Source of the DNA: Bradyrhizobium japonicum USDA 6
Lineage (GTDB): Bacteria; Pseudomonadota; Alphaproteobacteria; Rhizobiales; Xanthobacteraceae
Reading direction: 5' to 3'
Length of the DNA stretch: 64,000 nt
NCBI RefSeq assembly: GCF_000284375.1
Contig: NC_017249.1
Coordinates: 3,016,001-3,080,000, forward strand
Of the stretch, positions 54,297 to 63,431 are shown in pieces. The notes below the pieces were generated by a model. The model worked only from the letters and a program-made list of their open reading frames with translations. It made no database searches and was not told where the DNA came from. The stretch's first letter is position 1, and every line of letters begins with the position of its first letter. Both the position numbers and the translations under genes were made by a program.

Positions 54297-55769
54297 ATGC
54301 GGCTCCAGTTTGCGCTCGTCGTGGCGTCTTCACTCCTTTGCTGGGACGGTGCTGCCGTCGCTCAGGCGGTCGGGCAGTTTTCGTTCGCGCTGACGCGTGA
54401 AGGACAGATGCTCGGCGCGGTCGAGGGCGAGGTGGCGTCGTTCAAGGGGCTGGCCTATGCGGCGGCTCCGGTCGGCGCACTGCGCTGGCGCCCACCGCAG
54501 GCAACAGCCGAGAACCCCGAGATGCGCACCGCCTATGAGTACGGCGCGCCGTGCCTTCAGCCCTCGCTGCCGGGCGCGAGCGAGGACTGCCTCACGCTGA
54601 ACGTATTCCGTCCCTTCGGGGTCGACGGCCCGCTGCCGGTGATGGTCTTCATCCATGACGGCGGCTTCGTCGGCGGCACCGCAAACGATCCGCTGTTCGA
54701 CGGTGCAAAGCTCGCGCAAGCGGGCCTCATCGTGGTCACCGTGAATTATCGTCTCGGCGCGCTCGGCTGGCTCGCCCATCCCGCGCTGTCGGAAGGTGGC
54801 TCAGGCAACTACGGCCTGATGGACCAGATTGCGGCGCTGCATTGGGTGCACGACAACATCGCGGCCTTCGGCGGCGATCCGAACAACGTCACCCTGTTCG
54901 GCGGCGGCGCAGGCGCGACGTCGATCGCGCTGCTGATGCTGTGTGCGCAATCGCGCGACCTCTTCCAGAAAGCCATTCTGCAATCGCTGCCCGGCCGCGC
55001 GCGCCTGCGCCCGGTGCAGGAGGCGGAGGCCATGGGCCGGCAATTCGTGGCGGCGCTGGGGCAGGAAGCAGATTTCCGCGTCGCCGCGCCGGCGCGGCTG
55101 CTTGCTGCCGAACAAAAACTGCTCGCCAAATCCGAACGCAGCTTCGCGCCCGCGATGGATGGAATCCTGGTGCGCGAAGACGTGGCCAAGGGATTTGCGG
55201 CAGGACATGAAAGCCGCATTCCACTTATGATCGGCTCGAATGACGACGAGACGCGTTTCGATGGCGAGCGCGAGATCAAGGAGACGCTGGCGTCCTCGGG
55301 CGAGAGCAGCGATGAGCTGCGCCAGCTCTACCCTGACATCACCAGACCATCGGAGCGCGCAGCCAGATTCTACACCGACAAGGTTTTCTCCGAGCCGGTC
55401 AGGCTGCTTGCCCGCCTCCATGCGGCAACCGGTGCGCCAACGTTTCGCTATCGCTTCGCTTACGTGACCGAGGCCCGGCGCACAAATCCCGACGAAGGGC
55501 ACGGGCGCGAGCTGCAATTCATTTTCGGCGCGGAAGGCGTGCCCGGCGCGGGACCGCTCACATGGGGGGATCGCGAGGTCGCGACCCGCATGCGCGGTTA
55601 CTGGATCAACTTTGCGAAGACTGGTGATCCCAACGGCCCGGACCTGCCCCACTGGGACGCGGCCGCAGACCGCGATCGCCTGCTGCTGATCACGAACGAT
55701 CGCATCGCGAGCGGCGACGACCCGTGGTCGGATCGCCTGGACCGGCTTGCAAGCGAGAGCAGAAAATGA
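54297..55769 (+). CDS. Type-B carboxylesterase homologue lacking catalytic Ser
   Basis: A 490-residue exported carboxylesterase/cholinesterase-family protein. Signal peptide about residues 1-20. Family landmarks are clear: EDCLTLNVFRP, MVFIHDGGFVGG, GNYGLMDQIAALHWVHDNIA, and GGDPNNVTLF. The nucleophile elbow, normally GESAG, reads G202-G-G204-A-G, so the catalytic Ser is Gly; the oxyanion HGGG is also altered to HDGG. The acid (IGSNDDETRF) and His (EGHGRELQFIFG) remain. It is therefore probably inactive as an esterase, perhaps a binding protein, or a sequence change in this strain. Convergent with the small gene at 55777-55956. Confidence 0.88.
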   Translation: MRLQFALVVASSLLCWDGAAVAQAVGQFSFALTREGQMLGAVEGEVASFKGLAYAAAPVGALRWRPPQATAENPEMRTAYEYGAPCLQPSLPGASEDCLTLNVFRPFGVDGPLPVMVFIHDGGFVGGTANDPLFDGAKLAQAGLIVVTVNYRLGALGWLAHPALSEGGSGNYGLMDQIAALHWVHDNIAAFGGDPNNVTLFGGGAGATSIALLMLCAQSRDLFQKAILQSLPGRARLRPVQEAEAMGRQFVAALGQEADFRVAAPARLLAAEQKLLAKSERSFAPAMDGILVREDVAKGFAAGHESRIPLMIGSNDDETRFDGEREIKETLASSGESSDELRQLYPDITRPSERAARFYTDKVFSEPVRLLARLHAATGAPTFRYRFAYVTEARRTNPDEGHGRELQFIFGAEGVPGAGPLTWGDREVATRMRGYWINFAKTGDPNGPDLPHWDAAADRDRLLLITNDRIASGDDPWSDRLDRLASESRK

Positions 55770-55776
55770 GTTGGGC

Positions 55777-55956
55777 TTAGGCCGCGAGCTCGACGCGCGG
55801 CGCCGGGCTCAGCCGGTGTTCTTCCAGGTGGTCCATCGCGCCGTCCTTCTCGACGGCGTAGAACTGCTGGCCGTCCTTGGACCTGTAGGCGGCGCGAACG
55901 ACGCCGCGGCGGCCCTTGTCACTGTTGACGACGTCCCCCAGCGCAAACTTCTTCAT
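55777..55956 (-). CDS. Small basic protein, 59 residues (SH3-barrel-like)
   Basis: Minus-strand ORF starting ATG 55956: MKKFALGDVVNSDKGRRGVV, then QQFYAVEKDGAMDHLEEHRL. Short beta-strand-prone segments with Gly turns suggest a small SH3-like barrel, but no family is certain. GC3-rich codons and lack of a competing frame support it. Ribosome-binding site weak. Function unknown. Confidence 0.6.
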   Translation of the reverse strand: MKKFALGDVVNSDKGRRGVVRAAYRSKDGQQFYAVEKDGAMDHLEEHRLSPAPRVELAA

Positions 55957-56116
55957 CTCACGTCTCGCTTGTCTTCAGGCCGACTCCTTCGGCCACGGCC
56001 GGATTGTGGGCGGCAAATCGTTAACGACTTGCTAACCATACCGGTTTGCCTATGCTCGCCGCCGTTCGCGCGGGCAGCTCGCACGCGCATGTTGTCAACG
56101 AGACGAGCCGGCATCC

Positions 56117-56911
56117 ATGACGCGATTTCCAACCCTCTTCCTGTCGCATGGCGGCGGCCCCTGGCCCTTCATGGAGGACCGGCGGGTGCAATATGCCAAG
56201 ACGGCAGCGGAGTTCGGCCGGCTGCCGCAGCTTCTTCCCGAGAGGCCCAAGGCCGTGCTCGTCATCACCGGCCATTGGGAGGCCGACGCCTTCACGGTGT
56301 CGATCTCGGCGCATCCGCCGATGGTGTACGACTATTACGGTTTCCCCGAGCATACCTATCACCTCAAATATCCGGCGCCGGGCAAGCCCGAGCTCGCCGC
56401 GGAGGTGAGGGCACTGCTCGAGCACGCGGGCCTCGATTGCCGGGAGGATCCCAATCAGGGTTTCGATCACGGGACCTTCGTGCCGCTCGGCCTGATGTAT
56501 CCGAACGCGGATATGCCGATCGTGCTGCTGTCGCTGAAGTCGAGCTACGATGCGGCCGAGCACATCAAGGTCGGGCAGGCGATCGCATCGCTCCGCGACG
56601 AAGGCATCCTGATCGTCGGCAGCGGGCTCACCTATCACAACATGCGCGGCTTCAACAGGCCGGAGTCAAAGCCGGTCTCGTATGATTTCGAGGCCTATCT
56701 GAACGAGGCGATCAGCAACCCGGATGCGGCGCGCCGCAACGCGATGCTGGTCGACTGGGAGAACGCGCCGAGCGCGCGTCTCGCGCATCCCCGCGAGGAC
56801 CATCTGCTGCCGCTGATGGTCGCGGCAGGTGCCGCCGGCAGCGACGTCGGCAAGCGCGTCTTCGTCGACGAGGTCGCGAACGTCGTGATGGCGTCGTATG
56901 TGTTTGGATGA
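56117..56911 (+). CDS. LigB/DODA-type extradiol ring-cleavage dioxygenase
   Basis: A 264-residue class III extradiol dioxygenase of the YgiD/DODA group, cytoplasmic. Metal and active-site His residues are in FLSHGGGPWPFMED, VITGHWEADAF and DHGTFVPLGLMYP (near residues 115-127), with the conserved GSGLTYHNMRGF. These enzymes use Fe or Zn to open catechol-type rings such as L-DOPA. The substrate here is not indicated by neighbours. Confidence 0.9.
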   Translation: MTRFPTLFLSHGGGPWPFMEDRRVQYAKTAAEFGRLPQLLPERPKAVLVITGHWEADAFTVSISAHPPMVYDYYGFPEHTYHLKYPAPGKPELAAEVRALLEHAGLDCREDPNQGFDHGTFVPLGLMYPNADMPIVLLSLKSSYDAAEHIKVGQAIASLRDEGILIVGSGLTYHNMRGFNRPESKPVSYDFEAYLNEAISNPDAARRNAMLVDWENAPSARLAHPREDHLLPLMVAAGAAGSDVGKRVFVDEVANVVMASYVFG

Positions 56912-57087
56912 ATCCTAGCGTGGATTAGCGCAGCGTGATCCACCATAGAATGTCGAAAACAACCCCATGCACAGTAGAACGGCCCAGCAAATAGAATGGC
57001 TTAGCAGAGTACTTTTGCCGGGCAGGATACGCGAGCGGTATTTCGACGGGTTTGACACGTCGGGCAAAACAGCGGCAAAATTCGATC

Positions 57088-57291
57088 ATGGCACCGCTCT
57101 CGCTCGGCCACACCGAGATCGAAGGCACGGTGCGCTATCTCGGCATCGAGGTTGACGACGTGCTCGCGATTGGCGAGCAAGTTGGTGTGAATTATCAGGG
57201 CAGAGCGGACATGCTTTGCCCGTCGGCCATCAGCCGCTTCGGGCCAACAGGCGTTCGAAACAAGAGAACCGCCAAACAAACCGGTCTTTAA
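57088..57291 (+). pseudogene. Tyrosine-recombinase (integrase) C-terminal remnant
   Basis: From 57088 the translation reads as the end of a phage-type integrase: SLGHTEIEGTVRYLGIEV, holding the catalytic GH and the nucleophile-Tyr region, then DDVLAIGEQV. The rest of the enzyme (catalytic Arg boxes, core-binding domain) is absent and the C-terminal tail after about residue 35 looks random. It is therefore a decayed fragment, marking a past integration or transposition event at the left border of a region that differs from its surroundings. Confidence 0.7.
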
Positions 57292-57638
57292 CGAGCGCGC
57301 ATTGGGGGTGCTGCCAGTTGCTGACAGCAGGGGGTAGCCTGATAGCTGAAGCACAGCGATTCACGGTATTTGCGAGGAGTCTGCTTTGGGTTCGCTGCGC
57401 CATTGAAGGTGCGAGTCTCCGCCGCGATCAGGCGGCTGCTGTGGTGTCCGAGGCACAGTTCTCCAACAACTGGCTTCCAATCGGGAGGCCTGTCGATTTT
57501 GTCTAGACGGACAGTGCGAGTGCCGGCTTACTCTTGATTGTCCGAGTCTGGAAATACTTCGGTTTCAGGATTATCGACGCCTCTGATGACGCTGCATGTC
57601 ACGGTCAACGACGCTCAGACTGGCGCCCCCGCTGTGAC
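57292..57638. other. Gene-poor interval beside integrase remnant
   Basis: No supported gene. ORFs present (for example 57216-57506) have no ribosome-binding site or recognisable sequence. Composition is more AT-rich than most of the window. Confidence 0.4.
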
Positions 57639-58355
57639 GTGAAGGCGGTCATCGCCGTGGTTGGACTTGCGATCGAGGCCAGAATAGCCGGCGCGCCGGC
57701 GATGATTGCTGAAGGTGACCGGACCGCCTTTTACTTGCGTGACGCCATCAGACATGGCGCGCGCGGCATTATAAGTTTCGGGGTATGCGGCGGGCTAGAT
57801 CCGAAGCTCCGACCAGGTAACATTGTCATCGCCTCGTCGGTATTTGCCGCGAAAGATGAAGCTTATCCAGCTGACCACCCCTGGGCCGAGGAGCTCCTTC
57901 GGATGATCCCGGGTGCCAGCTACGCTGCGATAGCGGGTGTCGCTTCCCCGATGACAAGTCTTGAAGAGAGACGGGATTTCCATGGCATCACTGGGGCGGT
58001 TGCCGCCGATATGGAGTCGCAGATCGTCGCTCGAATTGCTTCCGAACTCAGAATTCCCTTTGCCGTCTGTCGTGTTGTTCTAAACCCCGCTCATCGAAAA
58101 CTTCCGAGGGCAGCGCTCATAGATATCGGGCCAGCAGGTAAGCCTGAACTGCGCAAGATTGGACGTTCGCTTGTTCAAGACCCGGGGCAACTCCCTGGTC
58201 TTAGCCGGCTCACCGTTGACTCCGTCATGGCGGTGATGGCTTTGCGCAGCGCCAAGCGACGGCTCGGAGCTCACTTTGGTTTCCCGCACCTGTGTTCACG
58301 AGACCGAGTCCCCATTCCGACGCGTGCACTTGAAACGATAGCCACACGCGCCTGA
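57639..58355 (+). CDS. Purine/nucleoside phosphorylase-like protein (HpnG-like)
   Basis: A 238-residue protein of the PNP/UDP phosphorylase superfamily. AVVGLAIEARIAG and GARGIISFGVCGGLDPKLRP (phosphate site), VVFA-like VIASSVFAAKDE, and AADMESQIVARIA (Met-Glu ribose site) are visible. The pattern is close to hopanoid-associated phosphorylase HpnG, which removes adenine from adenosylhopane, but no hopanoid gene is nearby. GTG 57639 fits the family N-terminus; the frame is open to 57534. Codon use is less GC-biased than its neighbours, in keeping with transfer. Convergent with a nucleoside deaminase. Confidence 0.75.
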   Translation: MKAVIAVVGLAIEARIAGAPAMIAEGDRTAFYLRDAIRHGARGIISFGVCGGLDPKLRPGNIVIASSVFAAKDEAYPADHPWAEELLRMIPGASYAAIAGVASPMTSLEERRDFHGITGAVAADMESQIVARIASELRIPFAVCRVVLNPAHRKLPRAALIDIGPAGKPELRKIGRSLVQDPGQLPGLSRLTVDSVMAVMALRSAKRRLGAHFGFPHLCSRDRVPIPTRALETIATRA

Positions 58356-58379
58356 TCCTGCAGCAGCGCGCTCCCGATC

Positions 58380-59063
58380 TCAGACTCCAGGCTTTTCCAG
58401 GTCCGAGATGGTGTTGGAATCTGCACGCCGGCGCAGAAAGACGTTACTCACCGAAAGAGCCGGCGCGGCCAAAATATCCGCCAGCGCGTTCCAGGAAAAC
58501 GTTGGCCGAGGCGCGCCCGCGTGGCACGAAGTCTGCTCGGCCGCTCGTCCGAAGCAGCCTCGTCGTCTCATAAATCGCCAGGCGAGCGGGTTCCAGTCGC
58601 GCCAGACCTGCTCGGCCCTTTGGGATAGCAAGCCCGAGACGATTTCCGGCGCAGGTCCGAAGACCTCAGGCAGTTTGCTCGACAAACTGTTGTCCGACAG
58701 AACGTCCCATCTCGAAAATCCGCCCATGATCGGAGATGAAATGGCGAACACCACGCGACCAATCCGCGCCTCCCGTGCCGGGAAAGAACACATTGGGCAA
58801 GGTTCGACGATTGAATACAAGGTGCAATCCGGCAAACGCTTTTGTCTCAGAGTCTTCTGCGCCTCTGAAAGAGCCACGAGTTCCGCGTGTCGGGTCACGT
58901 CGCATTCCGATGAAACGTGGTTGGTCGCTTCTGCGATGACCTGTCCTCGGTACGCGATGACGGCGCCGAATGGCAGCTCTCCTTGCTTCACCCCTTGCCG
59001 GGCGAGTTCGAGGCATCTTTCTATCATTCGCAGATCTTGAACGTCAGCTTCTGATCTACTCAT
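58380..59063 (-). CDS. Nucleoside/base deaminase (CDA-like zinc enzyme)
   Basis: A 227-residue cytidine-deaminase-fold enzyme. The zinc site is complete: HAE in VTRHAELVALSEAQ and PCxxC in VEPCPMCSFP. The region ELPFGAVIAYRGQVIAEATN is typical of guanine/tRNA-adenosine-type deaminases. About 50 C-terminal residues after RRRGCFGRAAEQ look unlike the family and may come from loss of the original stop. ATG 59063 is used (the frame is open to 59129). It converges with a phosphorylase gene, so a purine-salvage pair is possible (inference). Confidence 0.78.
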   Translation of the reverse strand: MSRSEADVQDLRMIERCLELARQGVKQGELPFGAVIAYRGQVIAEATNHVSSECDVTRHAELVALSEAQKTLRQKRLPDCTLYSIVEPCPMCSFPAREARIGRVVFAISSPIMGGFSRWDVLSDNSLSSKLPEVFGPAPEIVSGLLSQRAEQVWRDWNPLAWRFMRRRGCFGRAAEQTSCHAGAPRPTFSWNALADILAAPALSVSNVFLRRRADSNTISDLEKPGV

Positions 59064-59379
59064 GGGCGGTCCCTCGGGAACGCGAAATCGGTGTTGAGAA
59101 TGCGTTGGGTTCTGTCGCCGTCCCTGCAAATTGCGGCGGTGCCGGAGCGACGAAGAATTTTTCCGGCGCCGCTACGGAAGCCCCTCCTGCGGCCTGGCAT
59201 ATTGGCAATCAAACAACGGGCTGCAAACAGTCTGACTTGATCTGGATCAAGGACTACCTTTCAAGTACCGCACTGACCACGCGATGGTCGATTGTCTATG
59301 TCGGCTCCGGGGTCCCTCAAAAATGGACATCCCGGATTTTATGGGGACACGCGCTAATCCGTCCTACGCAGCGTCAAGC
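59064..59379. other. Intergenic region with orphan regulatory box
   Basis: About 315 bp without a supported gene. Holds the FixK/FNR-type palindrome at 59237-59250. The stretch GGGGTCCCTCAAAAATGGAC (59310-59329), with GGGGAC soon after, resembles the edge of a mobile element but no partner end was found. Confidence 0.4.
59237..59250. promoter_or_regulatory. FixK/FNR-type box
   Basis: TTGATCTGGATCAA, a perfect match to the TTGAT-N4-ATCAA palindrome bound by FixK/FNR/Anr regulators under low oxygen. It is 174 bp upstream of the deaminase start on the - strand; no + strand gene follows within 500 bp. Confidence 0.7.
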
Positions 59380-59640
59380 TCACCCGTACCTCAGCTTCAT
59401 GAACAGGATGCCGCCGGCGAGCACCATGGTGATGGCGTTGGCGGCGACCAGCGGGGCGTCGCCAGAGAGCAGGCCGTAGACGAGCCAGAGCGCCAGGCCC
59501 AGCACCATGACCAGGAACATGCCGAGCGAGATGTCGCGCGCCGAGCGGGTCTTCCAGACCTTGATGAACTGCGGCGCGTAGGCGACGGTGGTGCAGGTGG
59601 CGGCGGCAAAGCCGATCAGCTTGATCGCGAAGGGTTCCAT
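59380..59640 (-). CDS. SemiSWEET sugar transporter
   Basis: An 86-residue membrane protein with three hydrophobic segments and one PQ-loop/MtN3 repeat: GFAAATCTTVAYAPQFIKVW (PQ motif at about residues 23-24) and SLGMFLVMVLGLALWLVYGL. SemiSWEETs dimerise to form a bidirectional sugar uniporter in the inner membrane. Bradyrhizobium SemiSWEET is one of the structurally studied members. It lies near the glycogen genes, which agrees with sugar handling. Confidence 0.93.
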   Translation of the reverse strand: MEPFAIKLIGFAAATCTTVAYAPQFIKVWKTRSARDISLGMFLVMVLGLALWLVYGLLSGDAPLVAANAITMVLAGGILFMKLRYG

Positions 59641-59675
59641 GCCGGCTCTATAGCATGGATTCGGTGGTGATCATG

Positions 59676-59785
59676 GCTAGGGCCTTTTCCGTTCCGATGA
59701 AATCGGAACGGGCTCTGGATTCTTGTTTTGACGCGTTTTCTTTGCGCGAACCGGTATCCACTTCGCTCAAAAACGCTACGTCCGG
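59676..59785. repeat. Rhizobial intergenic repeat, family D-like
   Basis: Contains GTTCCGAT (59691-59698) / ATCGGAAC (59702-59709) and then TTTTGACGCGTTTTCTTTGC and GAACCGGTATCCACTTCGCT, a sequence I recall as highly repeated in Bradyrhizobium/Rhodopseudomonas genomes. It fills the gap between SemiSWEET and glgA. Confidence 0.7.
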
Positions 59786-61233
59786 CGCGCCGCCACGAGA
59801 TCGCGATAGAGCACGGCATAGTCGCCGGCGCGGTTGCGCCAGGAGACGTCGGTCGCAAGGCCGCTCAATTGCAGCCGGCGCCAGGTCGCCTTGTTGTGGA
59901 AGGCCGTGTTGGCCTTGCGCAGCGTGCCGGTGAGGGCCTCTACGGTGACGGGCGCGAACTTGAAGCCGGTCGCGGCGCGGTCCGATGTGCTGGCCTCGCC
60001 GATATCGACGATGGTGTCTTCGAGGCCGCCGACGCGCGACACGATCGGGACGGCGCCATAGCGCAACGCGTAGAGCTGGGTCAGGCCGCACGGCTCGAAC
60101 CGCGACGGCACGATGAGTGCGTCCGATCCGGCCTGGATCAGGTGCGCCAGAATCTCGTCATAGCCGATCACGACGCCGATCCGTCCGGGGTTCGCGCGGG
60201 CGACGGCCTGATAGCGATCCTGGAGATCGCGATCGCCGCTGCCGAGCAGCGCGAGCTGCATGCCGTCGCCCAAGATGGTCGGGATGGCCTCGAGCAGGAG
60301 ATCGAGCCCCTTCTGCCAGGACAGGCGGCTGATGACGCCGAGCAACGGCGCCTCGTCCGAGGAATCGAGATTGAACTGCTGCTGAAGCACCGCCTTGTTC
60401 GCAGCGCGGAACGTGAGGTCCTCCGCGCCGAAGCGGTAGGCGATGTGCGGATCGGTTTGCGGATTCCACACGTCGGTGTCGATGCCGTTGAGAATGCCGC
60501 TCAGCACATCGGCGCGTTGGCGCAGCAGGCCGCCGAGCCCCATGCCGCCTTCGTCGCTCTGGATCTCCTGCGCATAGGTCGGCGATACCGTGGTGATGCG
60601 ATCGGCGAGCTGAAGCCCCGCCTTGAGGAAGCTGATGCCGCCGAAATATTCGAGGCCATGGACGTTGAAGGAGTCCCAGGGCAGGCCGATCGAACCGATC
60701 AGCTCAGGAGCGAACTTGCCCTGATAGGCCATGTTGTGGATGGTCATCACGGTGCCGGGCCGCGGACGGTTGTCGTAGTGCAGATAAGCGGGCGCGAGCC
60801 CCGCCTGCCAGTCATGGGCGTGCACCACATCGGGCACGAACGCAGGAACGAGGCCGTGACCGATGTCGGCGGCAATGCGTGACAGTGCGGCGAAGCGCAG
60901 GCCATTGTCGGGCCAGTCGACGCCCTCGGCAGTGACGTAGGGATTGCCCGGCCGCGCATAGAGATGCGGCACGTCGAGCACGAACAGATCGAGCCCGTCA
61001 TGCGAGCCCGCGAGCAGGCGTCCGGGACCGCCGAAATAATCCGGCCAGCGCCGGATTTCGCCGGCTCCCCCCAGCATTCGCATCACGTCGGGATAGCCCG
61101 GCATCAGCGTGCGCATCTCGACGCCGTGCGCCTTCAGCGCAAGCGGCAGTGCGCCGGCGACATCCGCGAGGCCGCCGGTCTTGACGATCGGGTAGACTTC
61201 GGAGGCGACCGCGAGGACGCGAACAGGCGTCAT
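59776..61233 (-). CDS. glgA: Glycogen synthase
   Basis: A 485-residue GT5 glycosyltransferase that elongates alpha-1,4-glucan from ADP-glucose. The N-terminal ADP-glucose motif is [17 protein letters not shown] (about residues 18-34); the C-terminal domain has [19 protein letters not shown] and [20 protein letters not shown] with the catalytic Glu. Length is standard. It overlaps glgC by 4 nt and follows it in the operon, so the substrate-producing enzyme is made first. Confidence 0.95.
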   Translation of the reverse strand: MTPVRVLAVASEVYPIVKTGGLADVAGALPLALKAHGVEMRTLMPGYPDVMRMLGGAGEIRRWPDYFGGPGRLLAGSHDGLDLFVLDVPHLYARPGNPYVTAEGVDWPDNGLRFAALSRIAADIGHGLVPAFVPDVVHAHDWQAGLAPAYLHYDNRPRPGTVMTIHNMAYQGKFAPELIGSIGLPWDSFNVHGLEYFGGISFLKAGLQLADRITTVSPTYAQEIQSDEGGMGLGGLLRQRADVLSGILNGIDTDVWNPQTDPHIAYRFGAEDLTFRAANKAVLQQQFNLDSSDEAPLLGVISRLSWQKGLDLLLEAIPTILGDGMQLALLGSGDRDLQDRYQAVARANPGRIGVVIGYDEILAHLIQAGSDALIVPSRFEPCGLTQLYALRYGAVPIVSRVGGLEDTIVDIGEASTSDRAATGFKFAPVTVEALTGTLRKANTAFHNKATWRRLQLSGLATDVSWRNRAGDYAVLYRDLVAARRT

Positions 61234-62492
61234 GTATTGAGCCTGTCGAGCATTGTCTGGGTGATGAGCGAAATGCCCTGCTCGGTGGTGCGGAAGCGCT
61301 TGGCGTCGAGTTCGGGATCCTCGCCGACGACGAGTCCCTCGGGGATTTCGACGCCGCGGTCGATCACGACGTTCTTCAAACGAGCGCCGCGGCCGACATT
61401 CACGTAGGGCATGATCACGGCGTTCTCGACAGTGGCGTAGGAGTTGACGCGCACGCCGGTGAACAGCAGCGAGCGGCGCAGCGAGGCGCCGGAGATGATG
61501 CAGCCGCCCGAGACCAGCGAGCTCACGGCCTGGCCGCGCCGGCTCTCCTCGTCATGGACGAACTTGGCGGGCGGCGTGATCTCCGCATAGGACCAGATCG
61601 GCCAGGCGCGGTCGAACAGGTCGAGCTCCGGCACGACGTCGGTGAGGTCGATATTGGCCGCCCAATAGGCATCGACCGTGCCGGCATCGCGCCAGTAGGA
61701 GCGGGGGTCGCTGCCGGAGCGAACGCAGGAGGTCGAGAACTGGTGCGCGATCGCACGGCCGTTCTTGACGATATAGGGGATGATGTCCTTGCCGAAATCG
61801 TGACTGGAGTTCGTATCCTCGGCGTCGCGCTTGAGCTGGTCGAACAGGAATTTCGTATCGAACACGTAGATGCCCATGCTGGCGAGCGAGACGTCCGGCT
61901 TGCCCGGCATCGGCGGCGGATCCTTGGGCTTCTCCAGGAACTGCTGGATCCAGCCGTTCTCGTCGATATGCATGATGCCGAAGCCGGAAGATTCCTGGCG
62001 CGGCATTTCGAGGCAGCCGACCGTGACGTCGGCGCCGCTGTCGACATGCTGGCGCAGCATCACCTCGTAGTCCATCTTGTAGATGTGGTCGCCGGCGAGC
62101 ACGACGATGAAGCGTGCGTTGTGCGACTCGATGATGTCGATGTTCTGATAGATCGCATCCGCCGTGCCGACATACCACATGTTCTCCGAGACGCGCTGAC
62201 TGGCCGGGAGGATGTCAAAGCTCTCGTTGCGTTCGGGGCGGAAGAAGTTCCAGCCCATCTGAAGGTGCCGGATCAGGCTGTGCGCCTTGTACTGGGTCGC
62301 GACCGCGATCCGGCGGATGCCGGAGTTCACCGCATTGGACAGCGCGAAATCGATGATGCGGGACTTGCCGCCGAAATAGACCGCGGGCTTGGCGCGCCGG
62401 TCGGTCAGTTCCAGGAGCCGGCTGCCGCGTCCGCCGGCCAGGACGAACGCCAGCGCCTGACGGGCAAGCGGCTCGGATCTCGCGGCACTCAT
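61230..62492 (-). CDS. glgC: Glucose-1-phosphate adenylyltransferase
   Basis: A 420-residue enzyme producing ADP-glucose for glycogen. N-terminal nucleotidyltransferase motif [20 protein letters not shown] (regulatory/catalytic), [39 protein letters not shown], followed by a left-handed beta-helix at the C-terminus. ATG 62492 has GGGAGGA upstream; the in-frame start at 62543 was rejected. First gene of the glgC-glgA operon on the - strand. Confidence 0.95.
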   Translation of the reverse strand: MSAARSEPLARQALAFVLAGGRGSRLLELTDRRAKPAVYFGGKSRIIDFALSNAVNSGIRRIAVATQYKAHSLIRHLQMGWNFFRPERNESFDILPASQRVSENMWYVGTADAIYQNIDIIESHNARFIVVLAGDHIYKMDYEVMLRQHVDSGADVTVGCLEMPRQESSGFGIMHIDENGWIQQFLEKPKDPPPMPGKPDVSLASMGIYVFDTKFLFDQLKRDAEDTNSSHDFGKDIIPYIVKNGRAIAHQFSTSCVRSGSDPRSYWRDAGTVDAYWAANIDLTDVVPELDLFDRAWPIWSYAEITPPAKFVHDEESRRGQAVSSLVSGGCIISGASLRRSLLFTGVRVNSYATVENAVIMPYVNVGRGARLKNVVIDRGVEIPEGLVVGEDPELDAKRFRTTEQGISLITQTMLDRLNT

Positions 62493-62830
62493 GTCATCCT
62501 CCCACAACTCTGGCGCTTTGCGAGAAGCCTCCCGGCCGCGCACATTGGAACCGATAGTAACGGTACGAATAGTAAATCGGGAAGGTGCTTGTTGGTTGCG
62601 AACGCCCAGGAAGCTTAATGCTTTGCTGTGGCCTCCGGCTCCGTCGCACCGGTGTCATTTTTGCGCGGGCGCCGGCATTGGCCGGACCACAATCGAGGCA
62701 TGCGCGGGTATTCTTGTGCGGTGCACGCAATGCAGGCTGTGACTTTCGGAGGCTTTGACTTGGGGCAAGGATGCCCGATCATGGCCTTGCGATCCTTTTC
62801 CAAACGAAACGTCAGACAGGGAGCAAGACG
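62493..62830. other. Intergenic region between glgC and a divergent secreted-protein gene
   Basis: No supported gene. It must hold the promoters of the divergent glgC and the Gly/Tyr-rich protein gene. A direct repeat TACTAT...TACTAT is visible on the - strand around 62558-62580; no confident operator call. Confidence 0.4.
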
Positions 62831-63301
62831 ATGAGTATCTGGAAAACGGCAATTGCCTGTTCGCTGGCGGGCGCGGTGATGGCCGGCCAAATCGAGCAGG
62901 CGGCAGCGGCTCCGCTGCCGACCAACGTCGCGACCATGAAGGCCGCCGTTGGTGACGATGTCACCCCGGTGTATTGGCGCGGCCGTGGCTGGGGATGGGG
63001 ATTGGGCGCAGGAGGCCTCCTCGCCGGAGCAATCATCGGCGGTGCCATCGCAAGCAGCGCGCCCTATGGTTACTATGGCGGCGGTCCGTATTACGGCGGT
63101 TATGGTTATGGGCCGGGCTACGGCTATGGCTACGGTCCGTCCTATGGCTATGCGCCGGCCTATTACGGCGGCTACGGGCCGAGCTATGGGTACGGCGGCT
63201 ACTACGCGGGTCCCCGCTACTACGGCTATCGCGCCTATCGTCCATATTACGGCCCTCGCTACGGCTACTACCGGCCATACCGGGCCTATGGATATTGGTA
63301 A
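62831..63301 (+). CDS. Gly/Tyr-rich exported protein
   Basis: A 156-residue protein. Signal peptide about residues 1-27 (AIACSLAGAVMAGQIEQAAA), a short linker, a Gly/Ala hydrophobic stretch (GLGAGGLLAGAIIGGAIASS, about 58-77), then about 75 residues of Gly-Tyr-Pro repeats (YGYGPGYGYGYG type) ending in Tyr/Arg-rich sequence. Such proteins are usually envelope-associated; function unknown. GGGAGC lies about 8 nt before ATG 62831. Repeats like these are prone to length change by slippage. Confidence 0.82.
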   Translation: MSIWKTAIACSLAGAVMAGQIEQAAAAPLPTNVATMKAAVGDDVTPVYWRGRGWGWGLGAGGLLAGAIIGGAIASSAPYGYYGGGPYYGGYGYGPGYGYGYGPSYGYAPAYYGGYGPSYGYGGYYAGPRYYGYRAYRPYYGPRYGYYRPYRAYGYW

Positions 63302-63314
63302 GGACCCTGCGCGG

Positions 63315-63413
63315 CTAGAGCGAGAGCCACACGATCAGGCTCATGCAGGCGAGATGCGCGAGCACGATCGCGGCGAGATGCAACGGGCCGGCCTTGAGGC
63401 TGGACTTGCGCAT
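63315..63413 (-). CDS. Possible 32-residue membrane peptide
   Basis: Minus-strand ORF MRKSSLKAGPLHLAAIVLAH followed by CMSLIVWLSL, a single membrane span with a basic N-terminus. It starts 18 nt after the stop of the binding-protein gene and could be its last cistron. Weak ribosome-binding site; treat as tentative. Confidence 0.3.
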   Translation of the reverse strand: MRKSSLKAGPLHLAAIVLAHLACMSLIVWLSL

Positions 63414-63431
63414 CCCGCCGCGCGCCCTGCG

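Noticed and set aside
57534..57638. Upstream extension of the phosphorylase gene
   Set aside because: The added 35 residues do not resemble the family and contain Cys/Trp/Arg-rich noise; GTG 57639 matches the family N-terminus.
59310..59350. Possible insertion-sequence end
   Set aside because: The sequence looks like an element edge, but no matching inverted end or target duplication is visible, so it is not called as a mobile element.
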